Below are positions 1 through 6,103 of a stretch of 12,265 nt of DNA, one piece after another. Below the pieces are notes generated by a model. That model was not told where the DNA came from and made no database searches. It saw nothing but the letters and a program-made list of their open reading frames with translations. The DNA comes from JBASNZ01 sp049657775. Its GTDB lineage: Bacteria; Actinomycetota; Coriobacteriia; Anaerosomatales; Anaerosomataceae. The DNA lies in assembly GCA_049657775.1 (NCBI GenBank), contig JBASNZ010000114.1:1-12265 (forward strand), read 5' to 3'. Each line of letters begins with the position of its first letter. The stretch's first letter is position 1. A program made the position numbers and the translations under genes.

Positions 1-1
1 C

Positions 2-94
2 GAACTCAAGGCGCGCATACTGAAGGGCATAGATGAGTTCAACGCCTCACCCGTTGTGTTCCGTTGGAACAAGTTCGATCTGGGGCTGGTGTAA
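2..94 (+). pseudogene. 3' end of a probable IS630-like transposase (cut by window edge)
   Basis: An open frame enters from the left edge and ends at TAA 92-94, encoding about 30 residues that include LKARILKGIDEFNASPVVF and finish RWNKFDLGLV. The pattern of a charged helix, then 'N-x-x-PVVF-x-W', resembles the C-terminal tail of IS630/DDE_3-type transposases as I remember them. The DDE catalytic residues and the left inverted repeat lie outside the window, so intactness cannot be judged; the entry is typed as pseudogene only because it is partial here. Its position next to a lower-GC block of sugar genes suggests transposition has shaped this boundary. Family assignment is moderate at best from so short a piece. 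Confidence 0.5.
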
Positions 95-309
95 TGTGTA
101 ATGGTTGTTCTGGAACGAAGTACTAGTTGCCCAAGGTTGGTCGCCGTTGACGGTCTTCCTGGGAGTTGTCAATTTGGGACTAACGGACTCCGGCCCATCA
201 AGGGATCTTAAGGCGAGTTGATGTCTTGTTGAGGAACTCGCGCCGTAGTTGCGGTATGCGCGAAGAGGTTCGTGAAGCGATGTAGCACGTCTAGCGAGGT
301 AGAGCCTTG
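95..309. other. Intergenic stretch with possible IS end
   Basis: There is no convincing gene in these 215 bases. A segment at about 164-181 (GTTGTCAATTTGGGAC followed by TA) looks like the sort of sequence found at insertion-sequence termini, and lies about 70 bases after the transposase stop, but the partner repeat is outside the window. TTGACG at 147-152 followed 16-17 bases later by CAATTT is a weak promoter-like pair that could drive the glycosyltransferase gene. Neither reading is firm. Confidence 0.25.
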
Positions 310-1509
310 ATGAAGATTCTGGTCGTGTGCCAGTACTACTATCCTGAGCCGTTCCGGATTACCGACATCTGCGAGCAGTTAGTTCGTGACGGTCATCGGG
401 TGACCGTCCTGACGGGTCTGCCAAATTACCCGACGGGAACGGTGCCACAGGAGTACCGCCGCGGAAGAAGGCGGCGCGAGGTGCTAAACGGAGTGAGTGT
501 GCTGCGATCTTTCGAGCTTGGTCGAAGGCGCAGTGTAGTCGGGCTTGCGCTCAACTACGCGAGTTTCATGTTTGCCGCTTCGGCTCGGGCGCTCCTGCTC
601 GGTGGGGATTATGACGTCGCCTTCGTGTATCAGCTTTCTCCGGTAACTATGGCGCTGCCTGGTGTTGTAGCGACGTGGCGCGCACGCGTCCCGCTGTTTC
701 TCTACTGCTGCGACATCTGGCCCGAGTCAATGAAGAGCCTTCTACCCGACGAGAACGGTCTCGTCTTTAGGGCAGTCAAGCGGTTCAGTAGGTTCCTGTA
801 CTCGCAGTGCGATTCGGTAGCGGTGACCTCGGAGCCCTTCTTGGACTACCTCCATTTTGAGCATGGGATACCGTTCGAGAGGCTCACGTACATTCCTCAG
901 CACGCCGAGGACACCCACGCTATGAAATGGGAGGCCACCTCTGATGACGATGTCACCAATTTCGTCTTCATGGGGAATATTGGGGTCTTTCAGGATATTG
1001 ATTGCATCCTGGACGCCGTAGAGAAGATCAAGAACGTGTTGCGGTTCAAAGTGCATTTTGTCGGAGACGGCTCCTATCTGGAGACAGCCAAGGAGCTGGT
1101 TCATCAGAAGGCAATCGACGAAGCAGTTGCGTTTCATGGTCGTCATTCAGTCGAGGAAATGCCAAGATTCTATGCTATGGCCGACGCGTGTCTTCTCACG
1201 CTGAAGTCAGAGAATCTCACTGGTCTGACCATGCCGGCGAAGTTGCAGGGGTACATGGCCGCCGGTGTCCCGGTGATTGGCGCAATGGACGGCGCGGGTA
1301 GAGCGACAATTGATGCGTCTAAGTGCGGTGTATGCGTTCGCGCTGGAGACTCAGACGCACTAGCTGCAACCATGAGGGACTTCATCGAGCACCCGGACAA
1401 CTACGCATCGTGTGGCAAGAATGGTAGAGCGTACTACGAGGAGCACTTCACGAAGGATAGGTTCATGAGAAGCCTCGAAAGCGCTCTGGAGAGCCTCACG
1501 GCGAAGTAG
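310..1509 (+). CDS. GT4 family glycosyltransferase, WbuB/WcaI-like
   Basis: This 399-residue protein is a probable GT-B fold, retaining glycosyltransferase that adds a sugar to a lipid-linked oligosaccharide at the cytoplasmic membrane face. The N-terminus MKILVVCQYYYPEPFR, then LTGLPNYPTG (35-44) and CDIWPES (134-140), is typical of the WbuB/WcaI group (WbuB adds fucosamine-type residues to O-antigen). The C-terminal donor domain begins near FMGNIG (220-225) and has TMPAKLQGYMAAGVPVIG (307-324), which contains the usual nucleotide-sugar region. ATG 310 is preferred, with GAGGT at 296-300 nine bases upstream. TTG 307 would add one residue. It is the first gene after the transposase remnant and opens the lower-GC sugar block. 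Sugar donor and acceptor cannot be read from the sequence. Confidence 0.9.
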   Translation: MKILVVCQYYYPEPFRITDICEQLVRDGHRVTVLTGLPNYPTGTVPQEYRRGRRRREVLNGVSVLRSFELGRRRSVVGLALNYASFMFAASARALLLGGDYDVAFVYQLSPVTMALPGVVATWRARVPLFLYCCDIWPESMKSLLPDENGLVFRAVKRFSRFLYSQCDSVAVTSEPFLDYLHFEHGIPFERLTYIPQHAEDTHAMKWEATSDDDVTNFVFMGNIGVFQDIDCILDAVEKIKNVLRFKVHFVGDGSYLETAKELVHQKAIDEAVAFHGRHSVEEMPRFYAMADACLLTLKSENLTGLTMPAKLQGYMAAGVPVIGAMDGAGRATIDASKCGVCVRAGDSDALAATMRDFIEHPDNYASCGKNGRAYYEEHFTKDRFMRSLESALESLTAK

Positions 1510-1578
1510 ACCGCTGTGTTCCCAGACTGTAAGCCGCCGCTTTCTGATGCGTGAGCCCGAATGACGCGCGGAAAACGG

Positions 1579-1584
1579 TATGAT
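1579..1584 (+). promoter_or_regulatory. Possible -10 element (TATGAT) in the GT4/deacetylase gap
   Basis: TATGAT matches the sigma-70 -10 consensus at five of six positions and is in the 220-base gap after the GT4 gene, so a separate promoter for the deacetylase-formyltransferase-PGT genes is possible. No good -35 hexamer lies 16-18 bases upstream. Confidence 0.25.
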
Positions 1585-1653
1585 GCGGTCTGTGCGTGAG
1601 GGTGCGTTTGGTGCAGCAGTCGTCGAACTCGTCGGTGATTGGGAGGGAGTCGG

Positions 1654-1734
1654 GTGCTTCTCCTGGCTATTGAGGGTTGTGCCTTGAGCGTGATATCCAA
1701 GCATCAATGTGGACGAGCGAGGTATCAGAATTGA
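1654..1734 (+). CDS. Possible 26-residue leader ORF overlapping the deacetylase start
   Basis: A GTG at 1654 follows a strong Shine-Dalgarno run, GGGAGGGAG at 1641-1649. The reading frame encodes 26 residues starting VLLLAIEGCALSVISKH and stops at TGA 1732-1734. That stop overlaps the preferred TTG start of the deacetylase gene (1731) as TTGA, the same geometry as a translationally coupled pair. It could be a leader peptide that delivers ribosomes to the weak TTG start, or chance. The product resembles nothing I recognise. Confidence 0.25.
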   Translation: MLLLAIEGCALSVISKHQCGRARYQN

Positions 1735-2411
1735 ATCTCCTGGTTGTTGTAGCTCATCCGGATGATGAGGTTCTGGGTGCAGGAGCTACGTCATACAAGC
1801 TTGCCGGGGAAGGTCATTCGGTGAGTGCGTGCATTCTCTCTGGCGAGGCAGTTGCGAGAGAGGGTAGGCCGGGCTCCGATGAGCTCCAGCGAGACCTCTA
1901 TAGCGCTGCGAGGATTGTTGGCATCGGTCATGTGATAGCGGGGGACTTTCCCAACATCGAATTCAACACTGTTCCGCACTTGAAAGTGGTGCGCTTCATC
2001 GAGAGTGCGATAGAGGAGACCAAAGCAGACGTGATACTGACACATCACCCTGCGGACTTGAACAACGATCACCTGCACACTTCTATCGCTTGCCAGGCCG
2101 CGGCTAGGCTGTTCCAGAGAAGGACTCAAACGAAGCCGCTGAGTGAGCTGCTCTTCATGGAAGTGGCGTCCGCAACTGAATGGGCCCTCAATTCCGGAAT
2201 GAATCGGTTCACTCCGAACACGTTTATGGAAGTCGGGCTAGAGGCGATCGAGAAGAAGATTGAGGCTCTCGCGCAGTACAGAGGTGTCATGAGGCCATTT
2301 CCGCATCCAAGATGCAGTGAAGCCCTCAGGGCACTTGCGGCGTACAGGGGTTCTCAAGCAGGAATGGTCTTCGCAGAAAGCTTCGAAAGCGTGTTCAGAA
2401 GAGGATTCTAG
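1731..2411 (+). CDS. PIG-L family N-acetylsugar deacetylase
   Basis: This 226-residue protein belongs to the PIG-L/LmbE family of zinc-dependent deacetylases, whose members remove N-acetyl from GlcNAc-containing substrates (MshB, BshB, GlcNAc-PI deacetylase). The signature AHPDDE is at residues 8-13 from TTG 1731; H9 and D12 match known zinc ligands and the first D is the usual catalytic base. HHPADLNNDHLH at 105-116 holds the likely third ligand, H114. TTG 1731 is chosen because GAGGT at 1719-1723 sits seven bases upstream and the protein then begins just before the motif, as is usual. ATG 1707 and TTG 1677 are possible longer starts without good ribosome sites. No signal peptide is seen, so it probably acts in the cytoplasm on a nucleotide- or lipid-linked sugar. 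The formyltransferase gene follows after 25 bases. Arginine codons AGA/AGG are frequent. Confidence 0.88.
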   Translation: MNLLVVVAHPDDEVLGAGATSYKLAGEGHSVSACILSGEAVAREGRPGSDELQRDLYSAARIVGIGHVIAGDFPNIEFNTVPHLKVVRFIESAIEETKADVILTHHPADLNNDHLHTSIACQAAARLFQRRTQTKPLSELLFMEVASATEWALNSGMNRFTPNTFMEVGLEAIEKKIEALAQYRGVMRPFPHPRCSEALRALAAYRGSQAGMVFAESFESVFRRGF

Positions 2412-2436
2412 TGTTCTCGGGAACCGGAGCATCACG

Positions 2437-3255
2437 ATGAAGATGGCATTCGCAACTTGCGTTCAGCTAGGCCTGAGTTGCATCGAAGAGGTCTACAGAA
2501 TCGGTGGCGAGTTCGCCTTACTCATCACTCTCAAGGACGAGAAGGGGAAGAGCAGCTCTGGGAGGGTCTACCTGGACGACGTATCCGACAGACATGGTGT
2601 ACCACTCATCAAAGTGGACAACATCAATGACGTCGAAGTCATCCGCGCCCTTGGAAGGTACGAAATCGATTGGCTGTTCATCATTGGCTGGTCGCAGATC
2701 GCCAAGAGCGAGATTCTTGCAGCACCCGCACGTGGCTGTATTGGGATGCATCCGACGTTGCTTCCCGTTGGAAGAGGTAGGGCGGCTATACCTTGGGCCA
2801 TCATCAAGGGACTCAGTCAGACCGGTGTCACCTTGTTCAAGTTGGATGAGGGTGTTGATACTGGCGACATCATTGGTCAGGGAGTCATCGAGATTGGCGA
2901 GAACACTACGGCTACCTCCCTGTACAAACAGGTTGAGGAGATGCACAAGAGCCTCATCTCGAAGTACTGGAGCGAAATCGTATCTGATCAGCTCACCCTC
3001 ACTAAACAGGATGAAGCGAGGGCAAGTGAATGGCCCGCCAGAAGGCCACAAGACGGTAGGTTGCTCAGCACTATGACCATGGAAGAGGCTGACCGGCTGG
3101 TGCGGGCCGTGACGCATCCGTATCCGGGAGCGTTCTACGTAGATGGTGATAGGACTCTGAGAATCTGGTCAGCCAAGGCTGATAGCGACCAAGGCGAGAT
3201 ACGTCTCAGTGATGGGTTCCTAGCGCCCGTTGACTACGAAATTGACGGACAGTAG
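2437..3255 (+). CDS. Formyltransferase family protein (sugar N-formyltransferase?)
   Basis: This 272-residue protein has the formyltransferase fold of PurN/Fmt/sugar N-formyltransferases, which use N10-formyl-tetrahydrofolate to formylate an amine. The core motif is GMHPTLLP at 103-110, then GRGRAAIPWAI (112-122), TGVTLFKLDEGVDTGDIIGQ (129-148). H105 and D141 match the catalytic His and Asp, but the Asn normally two residues before the His is Gly103. A C-terminal Fmt-like domain follows (WPARRPQDGRLL near 199-210, then VTHPYPGAF near 225-233). Start ATG 2437 has GGAG 2426-2429 seven bases upstream; the frame is open further upstream but would overlap the deacetylase gene. At this length, and lacking the housekeeping Fmt signature, it is more likely a sugar-modifying enzyme than methionyl-tRNA formyltransferase. 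Pairing with the deacetylase suggests that the freed amine is its substrate, an inference. Confidence 0.82.
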   Translation: MKMAFATCVQLGLSCIEEVYRIGGEFALLITLKDEKGKSSSGRVYLDDVSDRHGVPLIKVDNINDVEVIRALGRYEIDWLFIIGWSQIAKSEILAAPARGCIGMHPTLLPVGRGRAAIPWAIIKGLSQTGVTLFKLDEGVDTGDIIGQGVIEIGENTTATSLYKQVEEMHKSLISKYWSEIVSDQLTLTKQDEARASEWPARRPQDGRLLSTMTMEEADRLVRAVTHPYPGAFYVDGDRTLRIWSAKADSDQGEIRLSDGFLAPVDYEIDGQ

Positions 3256-3257
3256 CG

Positions 3258-3881
3258 ATGGCGCAAGAGCGTATCAAGCGGCTCGTCGACGTCGTCGCTG
3301 CGCTCATTGTGCTCGTGGTGTTCTTTCCGCTCTGGATCGCGGTTGCTGTATTGGTCGTCGCCACATCGGCAGGACCGGTGCTCTTCCTACAAGACCGTCC
3401 TGGACGCTATGGACAAGCGTTCAAGATACTCAAGTTCAGAACGATGAGGCCAGGTTCCGACACGATGATCAAGGGGCAAGAGGTTGCGAGCGACGATGAG
3501 CGTGTCACAACCTTAGGACGGCTCTTGAGGAGAACGAAGATCGACGAGATACCGCAGGTCTTGAATGTGCTGAAGGGCGAAATGAGCCTCGTCGGTCCCA
3601 GACCTGAAAGAATGGCATCTCTCGACGAGTACACGGATGAGATTGCGAAGAGGATGAACGTGAGGCCCGGAATGACAGGCCTTGCTCAAGTGAGCGGGAA
3701 CATTCACCTGCCCTTGCACAAACGGTACGCCCTGGATGCCTACTACGCGGAGCATTGGAGCATGGCGCTGGACTTGAAGATTGTGCTTAGGACGGTTGGC
3801 GTGATCTTGTTCGGTGAGGGACGCTACATCGATAGGAGCCTAGTCGATTTGGGGGCAGGGACCGAAGCCCGCGTGATGTGA
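3258..3881 (+). CDS. Small monotopic phosphoglycosyl transferase, PglC-like
   Basis: This 207-residue bacterial sugar transferase moves a sugar-1-phosphate from a UDP-sugar onto undecaprenyl phosphate, starting lipid-linked glycan assembly. An N-terminal hydrophobic segment (about 11-36) fits the re-entrant membrane helix of PglC. Then come QDRPGR (45-50), KFRTM (59-63), RTKIDEIPQ (92-100) with the catalytic Asp96-Glu97 pair, NVLKGEMSLVGPRP (103-116) and RPGMTGLAQVSGN (136-148). The last position is Asn where many relatives have Arg. The size matches the minimal PglC/WecP-type form lacking the extra N-terminal membrane domain. ATG 3258 starts two bases after the formyltransferase stop, so the genes are almost certainly co-translated; the ribosome site is weak, which fits coupling. 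Its donor may be the unusual amino sugar made or remodelled by its neighbours. Confidence 0.92.
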   Translation: MAQERIKRLVDVVAALIVLVVFFPLWIAVAVLVVATSAGPVLFLQDRPGRYGQAFKILKFRTMRPGSDTMIKGQEVASDDERVTTLGRLLRRTKIDEIPQVLNVLKGEMSLVGPRPERMASLDEYTDEIAKRMNVRPGMTGLAQVSGNIHLPLHKRYALDAYYAEHWSMALDLKIVLRTVGVILFGEGRYIDRSLVDLGAGTEARVM

Positions 3882-4109
3882 AGCGGTTCCGATACACACG
3901 CGTAAGCTGATGTTCAATCATCGGCCCGCGCGATCTGTAGGGCCCCAAGATTATTGCCAGCCCCGATAGATGGATTCCATCAGCCGTCAAGAATGTGTGG
4001 TACACCTGGCACTGGGGACCAGAGTTGCCGTGCGAATGTACAGCCAAGGCAATCCAATCCGTTTCACATAGTGAGGTGCCTCATTCTCATGCGACCGGGA
4101 GACGCTAGC
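3882..4109. other. Intergenic stretch at the composition boundary
   Basis: There is no supportable gene in these 228 bases. The dehydratase frame is open back to 3954, but the residues it would add are low-complexity-free and unlike the family, so they are treated as untranslated. I see no clear terminator or paired -35/-10. The gap separates the lower-GC block from the high-GC dehydratase gene. Confidence 0.4.
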
Positions 4110-5999
4110 ATGCAGGCTTCGCCGAGAACGCGCGACAGTCTCTGGGTCACGCTGATGAAGTTCGTTCGCGGTTCGCATCGCGTGCAGCTGGCCGCCATGA
4201 TGCTCACCGACGTTCTGGTCATAGTAGGGGCGACTGAGCTGGCGTACTTCGCACGCTTCGAGGGCCAGGTGCCCTCAGGTTTCGCCCACTACCTGCCCAG
4301 CGCCACGATCATCGCTGTCATTGTCTTGGTAGCAGCGCTGTGGATTGCCGGGTTGTATCACGTGGTGCTCCGGTATGTAGGCATCATGGTGATCGGTCGT
4401 CTTATGGCGGCGATGGCGGGTTCCGCAGTCTTGTTCGGCGTGCTGGACGTGGTCTTTACTGCGGACAACGGTGCTCGACCCGTGCCCCTTGGCGTTGTCA
4501 TTATCACGTGCGTCTTCGCCTTCGTTGGCCTCGCCGCCCTCCGTAGCGTTGGTCGCCTTTGGGTCGTGATGTACGGTGCTGCCTCCAAGGGCAACTATCG
4601 CATCCTCATCGTTGGCGCGGGTGACGCTGGCTCGCTACTCCTCCGCGACATCGAGAACCAGCCGCAGCTTGGCTACAACGTGGTCGGCTTTGTGGACGAT
4701 GCAACGCACAAGCACAATCTGTCGGTCCGTGGCAGCAAGGTCCTGGGGTCCATCGACGACCTGGTGCAGATCGCGGAGCGTGAGCAGGTCGACGAGATCC
4801 TGGTCGCAATCCCGTCGCTCTCAAGCGAGCGGCGTCGCCAGATCCTCGATCTGTGCACCTCGGCCGGCATCAAGACGCGCATCATCTCGGGCATCGCCAG
4901 CGACGCGGTCTCGGCTGGTCTGGCCGACCTGCGCCCCGTCGAGATCGAAGACCTCCTCGGCCGCGAGCCCAACACGATCGACGTCGATCTCATCTCGGAC
5001 ACACTCGCGGACAAGGTCGTTGCCGTTACCGGCGCCGCGGGTTCCATCGGCTCCGAACTCTGTCGGCAGATACTCAAGATGAACCCGTCCAAGCTGGTGC
5101 TTGTTGAAATGGACGAGTCGCGCCTGTACGAGCTCTACCTTGAGCTGCAGGAGCAGGCGCCGGGCGTTGCGGTTATGCGCATCTGCGACATCCGCGACGA
5201 CCGCAAGCTTGCCCGCATCTTTCGCGAGGAGCGCCCGCAGGTGGTCTTCCACGCCGCGGCGTACAAGCACGTGCCGCTTATGGAGGACGAACCCGAAGAG
5301 GCCATCCGCGCCAACGTGCTGGGCACCACCAACGTGCTCCGTGCGTGTGACGAGGTCGGGACCGAGCGCTTCGTGCTCATCTCCACCGACAAGGCCGTGG
5401 AGCCGCGCAACGTCATGGGAGCCACCAAGGCCGTGGCCGAACTGGTCATGCTCGCCGCGGCGCGGTTTGGCATCGGTGCCATCGCGGTGCGCTTTGGCAA
5501 CGTGTTAGGCAGCCGGGGGAGCGTGGTCCCCATCTTTGAGCAGCAATTGCGGCGTGGGGGCCCCATCCGCGTTACGCACCCCGACGTCACGCGCTACTTC
5601 ATGACCATCCCCGAGGCCGCCCGGCTCGTGCTGCAGGCGCAGGCGATGAGCGAGGGCGGCGACATCTTCGTGCTGGACATGGGGGAGCCGGTCAAGGTGA
5701 TCGACCTGGCCCAGCGCATGATCGTGCTTTCCGGCGTGCCCGCCACCATCGAGTTCAGCGGGTTGCGGGCAGGCGAGAAGATGCACGAGATCCTGGTGCA
5801 CGGCGACGGCTGCCTGCTGCCCACCGACTGCCCGGCGGTCATGCGGCTCAACTGCCTGCCCTGCATCGACGGTCAGTTCTCGGAGGACCTGCAAAGCCTC
5901 ATCTACATGGCGCGTATGGGTGACGACCCAAAGATCAAAGACGCCCTCAGCCACCTTGCCAAGGCTCAGTTCGGCGCTCTCAGCGAGGCCGGGTGCTGA
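4110..5999 (+). CDS. Membrane nucleotide-sugar 4,6-dehydratase, CapD/PglF/WbpM type
   Basis: This 629-residue protein is a polysaccharide biosynthesis dehydratase that converts UDP-GlcNAc (or a close relative) to a UDP-4-keto-6-deoxy sugar, the first step towards bacillosamine-, QuiNAc- or FucNAc-type residues. Four membrane segments lie at about 27-46, 64-85, 92-117 and 127-148. A first Rossmann domain has VGAGDAG (168-174). The catalytic SDR domain has TGAAGSIG (307-314), HAAAYKHVPLMED (381-393), STDKAV (425-430), then Met436 and Lys440. Met in place of the usual SDR Tyr is the Ser-Met-Lys arrangement known from WbpM. ATG 4110 follows GGGAG (4097-4101) by eight bases; ATG 4089 is an alternative. 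No downstream aminotransferase or reductase is in the window, so the end product is unknown. Codon use is high-GC, unlike the upstream block. Confidence 0.93.
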   Translation: MQASPRTRDSLWVTLMKFVRGSHRVQLAAMMLTDVLVIVGATELAYFARFEGQVPSGFAHYLPSATIIAVIVLVAALWIAGLYHVVLRYVGIMVIGRLMAAMAGSAVLFGVLDVVFTADNGARPVPLGVVIITCVFAFVGLAALRSVGRLWVVMYGAASKGNYRILIVGAGDAGSLLLRDIENQPQLGYNVVGFVDDATHKHNLSVRGSKVLGSIDDLVQIAEREQVDEILVAIPSLSSERRRQILDLCTSAGIKTRIISGIASDAVSAGLADLRPVEIEDLLGREPNTIDVDLISDTLADKVVAVTGAAGSIGSELCRQILKMNPSKLVLVEMDESRLYELYLELQEQAPGVAVMRICDIRDDRKLARIFREERPQVVFHAAAYKHVPLMEDEPEEAIRANVLGTTNVLRACDEVGTERFVLISTDKAVEPRNVMGATKAVAELVMLAAARFGIGAIAVRFGNVLGSRGSVVPIFEQQLRRGGPIRVTHPDVTRYFMTIPEAARLVLQAQAMSEGGDIFVLDMGEPVKVIDLAQRMIVLSGVPATIEFSGLRAGEKMHEILVHGDGCLLPTDCPAVMRLNCLPCIDGQFSEDLQSLIYMARMGDDPKIKDALSHLAKAQFGALSEAGC

Positions 6000-6014
6000 T
6001 GACCGCCGCGGTCA
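6000..6014. repeat. 15-bp palindrome directly after the dehydratase stop
   Basis: TGACCGC and GCGGTCA flank a single C, a perfect 7+1+7 inverted repeat in the 104-base gap before the WbaP-type gene. GCGGTCA recurs at 6037-6043. The tight centre favours a protein-binding site or a small hairpin (TGACC/GGTCA with a five-base loop) over a Rho-independent terminator; no T-run follows. Confidence 0.45.
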
Positions 6015-6051
6015 GGTAACGAAACCCCTGTTCGGCGCGGTCAAACCTCGC

Positions 6052-6057
6052 TAAGAT
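6052..6057 (+). promoter_or_regulatory. Weak -10-like element before the WbaP-type gene
   Basis: TAAGAT at 6052-6057, or overlapping TACAAT at 6057-6062, sits 41-46 bases upstream of the GTG start. No proper -35 is visible at the right distance (TTCGGC at 6031-6036 gives 15 or 20 bases). A local promoter is plausible because the gene is separated from the dehydratase by a palindrome and about 100 bases. Confidence 0.25.
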
Positions 6058-6103
6058 ACAATCCACTTCTCGGGGGAGCGCACGAGGGCAGGGCGGGGGG
6101 ATC

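Noticed and set aside
2317..2436. Extended N-terminus for the formyltransferase
   Set aside because: It overlaps the deacetylase gene and yields unlikely sequence; ATG 2437 begins the expected first beta-strand.
3954..4109. Extended N-terminus for the dehydratase from an upstream in-frame start
   Set aside because: The added residues show no family resemblance, and ATG 4110 has a well-placed GGGAG ribosome site leading straight into the membrane domain.
4821..5954. Long antisense frames opposite the dehydratase gene
   Set aside because: Such frames are expected opposite high-GC coding sequence; they lack recognisable motifs, and the + strand gene is complete and conserved.
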